Shown here piece by piece: positions 40,655 through 48,053 of a stretch of DNA of 64,000 bases. Made by a program: the position numbers and the translations under genes. Within the stretch, counting starts at the first letter, position 1. Every line of letters begins with the position of its first letter. The notes beneath the pieces were generated by a model that saw only the letters and a program-made list of their open reading frames with translations, did not search any database and was not told where the DNA came from. Source of the DNA: Mycolicibacterium lacusdiani (GTDB lineage: Bacteria > Actinomycetota > Actinomycetes > Mycobacteriales > Mycobacteriaceae); assembly GCF_021916785.1 (NCBI RefSeq), contig NZ_JAKCFC010000011.1, positions 1-64,000 of the forward strand. The letters run 5' to 3'.

Positions 40655-41770
40655 ATGCGTGTGACCATCATCGGCGGCGGGATCCTCGGAACCGCCCATG
40701 CCCTGGAGGCCGTTCGGCGCGGCCACGAGGTCACCCATCTCGACCGCGAGACCGAGGCCCGCGGCGCGACCGTCCGCAACTTCGGGCTCGTCTGGGTGTC
40801 CGGGCGGTCCTCGACCGAACTCGACGCGTCCCTCCGTTCCCGGGAGTTGTGGGAGCGGATCGGCGCCGACATTCCCGGGGTGGGCTTTCGGCCCGCCGGA
40901 TCCCTCACGCTGCTGCGCACGCCGCGCGAAGTCGCGGTCGCCGAGGAGGTGGCGGCCCGACCGGATGCCGCGGCTCGCGGGTTCACGGTGGTCGACACCG
41001 ACCGGGCCCGCGCGCTCAACCCCGCTCTGCGTGGCAAGTTCGTTGCTGCACTGCACTGTTCGTTCGACGCCGCGGTCGAGTCCCGTCAGGCGATGCCCGC
41101 CATCCGCGACCACCTGGCCGGCACGGGCAGGTACCAGTGGTTGCCCGGCACCGAGGCCATGGACGTGACCGGTCGCACGGTGCGCGACGACCGCGGCCGC
41201 AGACACGAGGCCGACGTGGTGCTCCTGTGTCCCGGCGCCGCTCACGGCGGTCTCACCCGCGACGTCGCCGGCAAGCTGCCCGTACGCCGGGTGCGCCTGC
41301 AGATGATGCAGACCGATCCGCTCGACGAACCGCTCACCACCGCGATCGCCGACGGCGACAGTTTCAGGTACTACCCGGGTTTCGCGGGCAGGGCACTCGA
41401 CGCACTGCGCGACGACGAACCGCAGGACCCCGTCGCCGCCGCCCACCGCATGCAGTTGCTTTGCGTGCAGCGCCTGCACGGCGGGCTGACCATCGGCGAC
41501 ACGCACGAGTACGACGAGCCGTTCGCGTTCGACGTCGACGAAGCGCCGTATGCCTACCTGACCGACCTCGTCGAGCAGTTCCTCGGGCGCCCGCTCCCCC
41601 CGGTCCGGCGGCGCTGGGCAGGCGTCTACAGCCAGTGCGTCGACCCCGGCCTGCTGGCGTGCAGGCACCGCGCCGACGACGGCGTATGGGTGATCACCGG
41701 GCCCGGCGGCCGTGGCATGACCCTCGGCCCGGTCATCGCCGAGACGACCGCCGATCTGCTGGAACTGTAG
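40655..41770 (+). CDS. FAD-dependent oxidoreductase of phosphonate operons
   Basis: A 371-residue DAO-fold flavoenzyme. The N-terminal dinucleotide loop is VTIIGGGILGTAHALEAVRRGHEV with the acidic end in HLDRE. It continues with TVRNFGLVWVSGR and the C-terminal FAD contact GVWVITGPGGRGMTLGPVIAE. Length and context fit the FAD oxidoreductase family seen next to 2-aminoethylphosphonate genes. Characterised relatives (PbfD type) oxidise 2-aminoethylphosphonate or its N-methyl form to phosphonoacetaldehyde. That product would be the substrate of the next gene's enzyme. First gene of the catabolic and transport operon. Confidence 0.83.
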   Translation: MRVTIIGGGILGTAHALEAVRRGHEVTHLDRETEARGATVRNFGLVWVSGRSSTELDASLRSRELWERIGADIPGVGFRPAGSLTLLRTPREVAVAEEVAARPDAAARGFTVVDTDRARALNPALRGKFVAALHCSFDAAVESRQAMPAIRDHLAGTGRYQWLPGTEAMDVTGRTVRDDRGRRHEADVVLLCPGAAHGGLTRDVAGKLPVRRVRLQMMQTDPLDEPLTTAIADGDSFRYYPGFAGRALDALRDDEPQDPVAAAHRMQLLCVQRLHGGLTIGDTHEYDEPFAFDVDEAPYAYLTDLVEQFLGRPLPPVRRRWAGVYSQCVDPGLLACRHRADDGVWVITGPGGRGMTLGPVIAETTADLLEL

Positions 41771-41780
41771 AGGAGACACG

Positions 41781-42482
41781 ATGTCCGACAATCTGATTCG
41801 ACTTGCCGTCCTCGACATGGCGGGCACGACGGTCGCCGACGACGGCCTGGTCGTCCGGTCGTTCGAGGCGGCCGCCACGGCGGTGGGACTCCCGGAGCAC
41901 GGCGGCGAGCGAGAGCATGCCCGGCAGTACGTGCTCGACACCATGGGGCAGTCGAAGATCACCGTATTCCGGGCACTGCTCGGTGACGAGGACCGTGCGC
42001 AGCAGGCCAACGCCGCATTCGAGAGCGCCTACGCCGCAGCGATCGACCAGGGCCATGCGCGACCCATCGACGGTGCGGCCGCGGCCATCACGCGGCTACG
42101 CGACGGCGGTGTCAAGGTGGCGCTGACGACCGGGTTCAGCGGCGCGACGCAGGAGAAGCTGCTGGCCGCCCTCAGCTGGCAGACCATCGCCGACCTCGCG
42201 CTCGCACCCGGTGACGGCGTGCGAGGCAGGCCCTACCCCGACCTGATCCTGACCGCGCTGATGCGGCTCGGCATCGACGCGGTCGGCGACGTCGCCGCGC
42301 TCGGCGACACCACCAGCGACGTGGACAGCGCGCTGCGGGCCGGATGTGTCATCGCCGCAGGCACGCTCACCGGCGCCCACGACGAGGAGCACCTGCGCTC
42401 GGCCGGTGCGACCCACGTCGTCACCAACGTCGGCGATTTCGCCGATCTCATCCTCACCACCAACCGCACCGTGAAGGGCTGA
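41781..42482 (+). CDS. PhnX-like HAD hydrolase (phosphonatase-like)
   Basis: A 233-residue HAD-superfamily hydrolase. Nucleophile Asp12 is in VLDMAGTTV, with Ala at +2 as in phosphonoacetaldehyde hydrolase rather than the usual Asp. The cap helix contains TMGQSKITVFRAL, whose Lys59 aligns with the Schiff-base lysine (MGLLK) of PhnX. The remaining motifs are TTGFSG and LGDTTSDVDSALRAG. It should cleave the C-P bond of phosphonoacetaldehyde or a close analogue to acetaldehyde and phosphate. AGGAGA precedes the ATG; 10 bp follow the FAD gene. Confidence 0.85.
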   Translation: MSDNLIRLAVLDMAGTTVADDGLVVRSFEAAATAVGLPEHGGEREHARQYVLDTMGQSKITVFRALLGDEDRAQQANAAFESAYAAAIDQGHARPIDGAAAAITRLRDGGVKVALTTGFSGATQEKLLAALSWQTIADLALAPGDGVRGRPYPDLILTALMRLGIDAVGDVAALGDTTSDVDSALRAGCVIAAGTLTGAHDEEHLRSAGATHVVTNVGDFADLILTTNRTVKG

Positions 42483-42484
42483 CC

Positions 42485-43540
42485 ATGAAGAGACCACTAC
42501 TGCGCACCGGCATCGCCGCGATGTCGGCGACCCTGGTCGCCGTCGCGCTGACCGCGTGTGGCGGCACCGGCTCGTCCGGCTCAGGGGCCGGCGAGACGCT
42601 GACCGTCTACAGCGCCGACGGACTCGCCACCTGGTACGAGGGGCAGTTCGAGATGTTCACCGAGGAGACCGGCATCAACGTCAACCTCGTCGAGGCAGGC
42701 TCGGGTGAGGTGGTGTCGCGCGTGGAGAAGGAGCAGTCGAACCCCCAGGCGGACCTGCTCGTCACGCTGCCCCCGTTCATCCAGCGGGCAGCCGAGTCGG
42801 AACTGTTGCAGCCCAGCGGAGTCGACGCATCGGGCATCCCGAGCGACCAGGTGGGACCCGACGCCAGCTACGTGCCCATCGTCAACAACGCGCTGAGCTT
42901 CATCGCCAACCCGGGTGCCGACCCGCAGCCCCGCACGTGGGACGACCTGCTCGCGCCCGAATTCAAGGGCAAGCTGCAGTACTCCACGCCCGGGCAGGCC
43001 GGCGACGGCACCGCCGTGCTGATCCTGCTGCAGCACCTGATGGGCAAGCCCGGCGCACTGGATTACCTGGCCCGCCTGCAGGCCAACAACGTCGGACCGT
43101 CGTCGTCCACCGGCAAGCTGCAGCCGAAGGTCAGCAACGGCGAACTGCTCGTCGCCAACGGTGACGTGCAGATGAACCTGGGCTCCATCAAGGACGACGG
43201 GTCGAAGTTCGACGTCTTCATCCCCGCCACCGCCGACGGCAAGCAGACGACCGTCTCGCTGCCGTACGTCGCGGGTGTGACCAAGGGTGCGCCGCACGCC
43301 GACGCGGCCAAGAAGCTGCTCGCGTTCCTGATCTCCGAGGACGTGCAGAAGACCGTGGCGCCCGAGGCGTTGGGCATCCCCGTGCTGACGTCGCTCGTCG
43401 ATGCAGCGCAGCAGTCGGCCGAGCCGAACACCCCGGCAGGCGTCCTCGAGGGCGTCGACGTGTGGGTGCCGAACTGGAACACCGTGCTCGCCGACCTCGA
43501 CGCCGATCTGGCCGCCTACCAGAAGGCCACCGGTAGCTGA
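42485..43540 (+). CDS. ABC importer substrate-binding lipoprotein (2-AEP/iron type)
   Basis: A 351-residue lipoprotein with lipobox VALTAC (Cys about 22) and a type-2 periplasmic-binding fold of the ferric/2-aminoethylphosphonate group: LTVYSADGLATWYEGQFEMFTEETGINVNLVEAGSGEVVSRV, PPFIQRAAESELL, PRTWDDLLAPEFKGKLQYSTPGQAGDGTAVL. The neighbours with C-P chemistry favour a phosphonate ligand over iron. No tyrosine cluster typical of ferric-binding proteins is evident. Starts two bases after the HAD gene stop. Confidence 0.87.
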   Translation: MKRPLLRTGIAAMSATLVAVALTACGGTGSSGSGAGETLTVYSADGLATWYEGQFEMFTEETGINVNLVEAGSGEVVSRVEKEQSNPQADLLVTLPPFIQRAAESELLQPSGVDASGIPSDQVGPDASYVPIVNNALSFIANPGADPQPRTWDDLLAPEFKGKLQYSTPGQAGDGTAVLILLQHLMGKPGALDYLARLQANNVGPSSSTGKLQPKVSNGELLVANGDVQMNLGSIKDDGSKFDVFIPATADGKQTTVSLPYVAGVTKGAPHADAAKKLLAFLISEDVQKTVAPEALGIPVLTSLVDAAQQSAEPNTPAGVLEGVDVWVPNWNTVLADLDADLAAYQKATGS

Positions 43541-43541
43541 C

Positions 43542-44714
43542 ATGACCGACATCGGCGTCGGCCGCACGGGCACGCGCGACGCGGTGGCAACGCGCGCGGC
43601 GCAGGACTCCGCCAGTGCTGCAATCACCTTCGACAGGGTCGGGGTGCGGTACGGACGTGGCAGGAAGGCGACCGACGCGCTCGTCGACTTCAACCTGCGC
43701 GTCGCAGCGGGCGAGACGGTCGCCCTGCTGGGCCCCAGCGGGTCGGGCAAGTCGACCGCTCTCAACGCGCTCGCCGGGTTCGTACGGCCGACGTCGGGCA
43801 CGGTCCGTCTGGGTGGACGCGACGTCACCGACCTGCCGCCCGCCCGCCGGGGAATCGGCGTGGTGCTGCAGTCCTACGCGCTGTTTCCGCACATGCGCGT
43901 AGCCGACAACGTGGCCTTCGGCCTCAAGTCGCAACGCGTTCCGCGGACCGAGGTCGCGGGGCGCGTAGCCGAGGCGCTGGAGATGGTGGGCATTTCCGAC
44001 TACGGGCGCCGCCTGCCGCGGGAACTCTCCGGCGGGCAGCAGCAGCGCGTGGCCATCGCCCGCGCGCTGGCGATCCGACCCAAGGTACTGCTGCTCGACG
44101 AACCGCTGGCAGCACTCGATGCCCAACTGCGGCAGTCGATGCTGGCCGAATTGCAGCGGCTCAAGGAGGCGCTGCCCGACACCGCGATGCTCTACGTGAC
44201 GCACGACCAGGCCGAGGCGCTCGCCCTCGCCGATCGCATCGTGGTCATGAACGACGCCCGCCTGATGGACGTCGACACCGCCGAGAACCTCTGGCGGCGA
44301 CCACCGACGAGTTTCACTGCGGCCTTCCTCGGTGGTGCCAACCTCATCCCCTGCACGGTGGGCCGTGTGATCGGGACCTCGGCGCCGGTCACGTTCGCGC
44401 ACAAGACCGTCAACACCGAGGCGCCTCAGCCGACGGTGGGCCGCACCGACTGGGCGCCGGGTTCCAAGGCACTGCTGTGCGTCCGACCGCACGCCCTGCG
44501 TATCGTGTCGCTCGGTGACCGGGACGCGCTGCGCGCCAACGTGAACGCCGTGGTGTGGCGAGGTGCCAGTACCCGGCTGGTGCTGTCGGTGGGCGCGATG
44601 CCCGACCAGCTGCTGGACGTCGACGTGCCGGGCAATGCGCACTACGAGATCGGCAGCGAGGTGGGAGTCCGGTTCCCCGAGCCCGCCGGCGTGCTGGTGG
44701 CGGCCGCGTCGTGA
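43542..44714 (+). CDS. ABC importer ATPase, phosphonate locus
   Basis: A 390-residue ATPase. Walker A GPSGSGKST, Q-loop VLQSYALFPHM, signature LSGGQQQRVAIARAL, Walker B VLLLDEPLAALD and H-loop THDQAEAL are intact. A C-terminal TOBE region of about 130 residues (LLCVRPHALRIVS, VVWRGASTRLVLSVG) places it with the PotA/FbpC/PhnT group. A 25-residue unstructured N terminus precedes the domain. Powers the two permeases that follow; one base separates it from the binding-protein stop, and it overlaps the next start (GTGA). Confidence 0.93.
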   Translation: MTDIGVGRTGTRDAVATRAAQDSASAAITFDRVGVRYGRGRKATDALVDFNLRVAAGETVALLGPSGSGKSTALNALAGFVRPTSGTVRLGGRDVTDLPPARRGIGVVLQSYALFPHMRVADNVAFGLKSQRVPRTEVAGRVAEALEMVGISDYGRRLPRELSGGQQQRVAIARALAIRPKVLLLDEPLAALDAQLRQSMLAELQRLKEALPDTAMLYVTHDQAEALALADRIVVMNDARLMDVDTAENLWRRPPTSFTAAFLGGANLIPCTVGRVIGTSAPVTFAHKTVNTEAPQPTVGRTDWAPGSKALLCVRPHALRIVSLGDRDALRANVNAVVWRGASTRLVLSVGAMPDQLLDVDVPGNAHYEIGSEVGVRFPEPAGVLVAAAS

Positions 44715-45619
44715 CCGCGACTCTCGAGGCACCCGAGCACGCACCGGAGCGGGCCCGCGCACCCCGGTCGTGGGCGGCGTGGTGGGCGGTCCCGCCACTG
44801 CTCATCGTCCTGATCGCGGTGGTCTACCCGCTGGTCCGGGTTGCTCTGGAATCCCTGACCGCCGAGGGTGAGACCGGCGCGTCGACGTGGCTCGGCGTGC
44901 TCGGCTCGGAGGCGTTCCGCGATGCACTGTGGCGGACCGTGGCGATCGCCGTGACGTCCACGCTGGGGTGCCTCGTCCTCGGCACGTTCCTCGCGATCGT
45001 GCTGGCGTTCGTGCCATTTCCGGGTTCGCGACTCATCGGTCGGCTGATCGACACGGTGCTCGCGCTGCCGTCGTTCCTGATCACGCTGGCGTTCACGTTC
45101 CTCTACGGCACGGCGGGCGCGGTGAACGCGGCCATCGCCGGACTGACGGGCAGCTCGTCGCCGATGCTGAACTTCCTCTACACGCCCGCGGGTGTCATCG
45201 CCGCGGAGATCACGTTCTTCACGCCGTTCGTCATCAGGCCGCTGCTGGCGTCGTTCTCGATGCTGCCGCGGGCCCAGCTCGACGTGGCGGCCAGTCTCGG
45301 CGCGTCGCCGCTGCGGGTCTTGCGCACGGTGGTGCTGCCGGAGGCCTGGCCGGCGCTGGTCGCAGGTGGCAGCCTCGTTCTCCTATTGACGCTCAACGAG
45401 TTCGGCATCGTCTTGTTCACCGGCGCCAAGGGCGTGATCACGCTTCCGGTGCTGATCTACACCAGGGGCATCGTCACGTTCGACCTGCCCGGCGCCGCGG
45501 TGATCGCGACCGTGCAGATCGCGCTCTCGCTGGCCCTGTACACGCTGTACCGCGTGGTGTTCGCGCGCCTGATGAAGGGCAGGGGTGAAGCGGATGTTGT
45601 TGTGGAGCCGGCGAAGTAG
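44711..45619 (+). CDS. ABC importer permease 1, phosphonate locus
   Basis: A 302-residue inner-membrane permease with six helices from about residue 25, starting with the signal-anchor PPLLIVLIAVVYPLVRVAL. The EAA loop is LDVAASLGASPLRVLRTVVLPEAWPALVAGG. The C terminus is charged (KGRGEADVVVEPAK). It starts at the GTG overlapping the ATPase stop and overlaps the second permease gene by 35 bp, so the four transport genes form one translational unit. Confidence 0.9.
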   Translation: MTATLEAPEHAPERARAPRSWAAWWAVPPLLIVLIAVVYPLVRVALESLTAEGETGASTWLGVLGSEAFRDALWRTVAIAVTSTLGCLVLGTFLAIVLAFVPFPGSRLIGRLIDTVLALPSFLITLAFTFLYGTAGAVNAAIAGLTGSSSPMLNFLYTPAGVIAAEITFFTPFVIRPLLASFSMLPRAQLDVAASLGASPLRVLRTVVLPEAWPALVAGGSLVLLLTLNEFGIVLFTGAKGVITLPVLIYTRGIVTFDLPGAAVIATVQIALSLALYTLYRVVFARLMKGRGEADVVVEPAK

Positions 45620-46391
45620 GGCGATCCTGATCGGGTTGTTCGGGCTCGTCGTCGCGGTGGTGTTCGTCGCGCCGCTGGCGACCGTGGTGGCTGCCGGTCT
45701 GGCGGGGTCCTGGACCGGTGCGGTCCCGTCGGACCTCGGGTTCGAGCACTTCGACGACGCGCTGACCGGCGAGAGCCTGGCCAGTCTGTCGGTGAGCCTG
45801 CAGACCGCGTTCCTCGCCGGCGGCGTGGCCCTGGTGCTGGGGACGTGGGCGGCGCTGGCCGCGCGGGAGTGCCCGCCGTGGCTGGCGCGGGTGGTCGACG
45901 GGGTGTTCCACCTGCCGATCGCGGTCCCCTCGGTGGCGATCGGACTGGGTCTGCTGATCGCGTTCAACGAGCAGCCCCTTCTGCTGGGCGGGACGCGGTG
46001 GATCGTCATCCTGGCCCACGCGGTGCTGGTGCTCGCGTTCGCGTTCAGTGCGGTGTCGGCGGCGCTGGACCGGCTCGACCCGGCCTATCGTCAGGCCGCG
46101 GAATCGCTTGGCGCAGGGCCAGTGCGGGTGTTGACCCGGATCACCCTGCCGCTGCTGCTGCCCGCGCTCGGTGCGGCGGCGGGGCTGGCGGTCGCGCTGT
46201 CGATGGGCGAGCTGGGTGCCACCGTCATGGTCTACCCCGCGACGTGGAAGACGCTGCCCGTCAGCATCTTCGCGCTCACCGACCGCGGCCAAGCGTTTCA
46301 GGCCGCAGCGTGCACGTCGGTGCTCCTGGTGGTGACCCTGCTCGCGCTGGTACTCCTCGGCCGCATCCGTGGCCGCGCCGCCATCCGCTGA
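45585..46391 (+). CDS. ABC importer permease 2, phosphonate locus
   Basis: A 268-residue inner-membrane permease with six helices. The EAA loop is PAYRQAAESLGAGPVRVLTRITLPLLLPALGAAAGLAVALSMGELGATVMVYP. It pairs with permease 1 to form the membrane channel. GTG 45585 is used; ATG 45594 three codons later is an alternative, and GGGCAGGGG lies just ahead. Last gene of the operon; the structured repeat at 46405 begins 13 bp after its stop and could end or protect the transcript. Confidence 0.9.
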   Translation: MKRMLLWSRRSRAILIGLFGLVVAVVFVAPLATVVAAGLAGSWTGAVPSDLGFEHFDDALTGESLASLSVSLQTAFLAGGVALVLGTWAALAARECPPWLARVVDGVFHLPIAVPSVAIGLGLLIAFNEQPLLLGGTRWIVILAHAVLVLAFAFSAVSAALDRLDPAYRQAAESLGAGPVRVLTRITLPLLLPALGAAAGLAVALSMGELGATVMVYPATWKTLPVSIFALTDRGQAFQAAACTSVLLVVTLLALVLLGRIRGRAAIR

Positions 46392-46404
46392 CTGGACTTC
46401 TCCG

Positions 46405-46464
46405 GCGAGCGTGCGTGTCTGCGGGCGACACGCCGGGTCAAAACCCGAGTTCGCGCACGCTCGC
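46405..46464. repeat. Palindromic element folding as a three-way junction
   Basis: GCGAGCGTGCG (46405-46415) and CGCACGCTCGC (46454-46464) are perfect 11-bp complements. Between them lie two hairpins, GTGTC-N7-GACAC (46415-46431) and CGGGT-CAAA-ACCCG (46434-46447). The layout is that of a repetitive extragenic palindrome or structured RNA placed directly downstream of the phosphonate operon. A further 7-bp pair, CGCCGAA/TTCGGCG, lies at 46523-46556. Confidence 0.7.
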
Positions 46465-46560
46465 GGGTGGGGTGGGCCCGACGGTGGGGTGGCCGGCGAG
46501 TGGCCAGTTGTGGCACGCGAAACGCCGAAATGCGTGACATAAGCAGCCATTCGGCGCTCG

Positions 46561-46611
46561 ACCCTGTTAGGCGCGCAACCCTGTCAGGCAGGCGACCCTG
46601 TCAGGCAGGCG
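46561..46611. repeat. Three 17-bp tandem repeats at a gene end
   Basis: Units at 46561, 46578 and 46595; the last two are identical (ACCCTGTCAGGCAGGCG) and the first differs at four positions. The stop codon of the septum-formation-domain gene lies in the third unit. Confidence 0.8.
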
Positions 46612-47905
46612 GCGCAGGCGGGGCAGGCGGGGGCCCTGGCAGCGTGATTGGCGCCAGCCCGGGGATCTCGAGGACGTTGGCCGGTGGCGGCTCGGGTGCA
46701 GGCGGGGGGATCTCCGACTCGGGCGGACCGGGCGGGGGCCCCAGCGTCGGTGACTCCGCGGGCGGCGGCGGCGCAGGCGCGCTCTCCGGCGGCGATGGCG
46801 GTGGCGTCGTCTCGGCGGGCGGCGGCGCGATCGTTTCCGCAGGGCCCGCGACCGGCGCTGGAGCCAGCGGCTCGGTGTACACGGGCGGGGGCGCCTCGAC
46901 AGCCGCGGGCGCGGGGGCCGACGGGGGCGGCGGTGGTGGTGGCGGGGGAGCGGCAGGCGCCGGAACGTCGCCCTCCTGCCGTCCGACGCGACCGGTCAGT
47001 GGCGTCCAGTCCGGTCCGGCGGGCCGCGTCACGTTGCACGACACCTGACGGCTACCCGCATCCCAGCTCGAGCGGGCGAGCGGCATTAAGTCGACGGTGA
47101 GGCCGGCCTCGGCGAGACCGCCCGGCGGGAGGTAGGCGTCGGCGATGCGGGTGCACTCGTCGCGGATGAACGACTCCTGCTCGGACTCGTCGGGGAAGGC
47201 GGTCGGGAAGCGCCCGGCGAGGCTCACGGCTCCGGCGACCTCGGCGGCATGCGGCTCAGCGCAGTCGACCAGTGCATCGGTGGGCCGGTTCGACGCCTCG
47301 TCGACGCCGAGGCAGGTCCCTGGCGGCCACACCTTGGACTGGTCGAGTTCGGCCACCCTCCCCTTGAACGGAACGGGCTTGGCGCCGGGGCCGAGCAGCT
47401 GCAGGCCGCAGAGCAGGTTGCGGTCGGCGGGCGGGGCCTCCGCGTCGCCGGCCCACAGCACGCTGATCGTGAACTTGCTGTTCGGGTCGTACTTGGCCCC
47501 CAGATACTCGCTGACGGCCCGCTGGCACGGTTCGGCGAAGTTTCCCATGTCGACGGACTTGGCGACCTCGAACATGTGGTCGCTGCTGCACTGCACGAAC
47601 GACGGCTTGTCGGGTTCGTCGGGCGGCCAGCCCAGGCACGTGCCGCTCTCGGCGTTGCCGAAGACCTTCGCGGCGCGGGTGTCACCGCCGGCGAGGTTCC
47701 GCACGGCCGAGTCGGGCGAGCTGAGCTGGAAGACGGCACCGGCCAGCAGCGCCATCAGGACCAGGCCGAGTGCTGCGCGCTTGTTGGTGCGCGCGGTCGC
47801 CGATGCGCACGGGGACGCGGTCGAGGCCTCGGCCTGGGGGCCCGAGCACAGGGCGCGCTGACGTTCGAGCGCGGCCAGCGCGGTGTGGAGGTCTGAGTCC
47901 TTCAC
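46601..47905 (-). CDS. Septum-formation-domain membrane protein with proline-rich tail
   Basis: A 434-residue protein: an N-terminal cytosolic segment of about 43 residues, one membrane helix (about 44-63, ALGLVLMALLAGAVFQL), then an external region with two related Cys-containing blocks (GTCLGWPPDEPDKPSFVQCSSDHMFEVAKSV and GTCLGVDEASNRPTDALVDCAEPHAAEVAGAV). These C-x-W/G ... C-x2-H-x2-E/EV patterns are typical of the actinobacterial Septum_form domain, whose role in division is inferred from naming only. From about 310 on the chain is almost pure Pro/Ala/Glu repeats (about 125 residues), likely spanning the cell wall. Tandem DNA repeats sit at its stop codon. Confidence 0.8.
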   Translation of the reverse strand: MKDSDLHTALAALERQRALCSGPQAEASTASPCASATARTNKRAALGLVLMALLAGAVFQLSSPDSAVRNLAGGDTRAAKVFGNAESGTCLGWPPDEPDKPSFVQCSSDHMFEVAKSVDMGNFAEPCQRAVSEYLGAKYDPNSKFTISVLWAGDAEAPPADRNLLCGLQLLGPGAKPVPFKGRVAELDQSKVWPPGTCLGVDEASNRPTDALVDCAEPHAAEVAGAVSLAGRFPTAFPDESEQESFIRDECTRIADAYLPPGGLAEAGLTVDLMPLARSSWDAGSRQVSCNVTRPAGPDWTPLTGRVGRQEGDVPAPAAPPPPPPPPPSAPAPAAVEAPPPVYTEPLAPAPVAGPAETIAPPPAETTPPPSPPESAPAPPPPAESPTLGPPPGPPESEIPPPAPEPPPANVLEIPGLAPITLPGPPPAPPAPPA

Positions 47906-48053
47906 TGGCGACCACGCGACCGTGCTCGTGGCCGGTCACCGCTCGGGGCGGTGACGCAGCGGCGTTTGGCAGCCACGATTGAGAAGCCTGGCATACGTCT
48001 CTGTGGGGCGCTATCCGAGGTCGCCGCATCGTATTCGGGTCGGTTCGTGATCG

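Noticed and set aside
40172..42010. A 612-codon open frame antisense to the phosphonate genes
   Set aside because: It crosses the divergent promoter and two well-supported genes, and has no domain.
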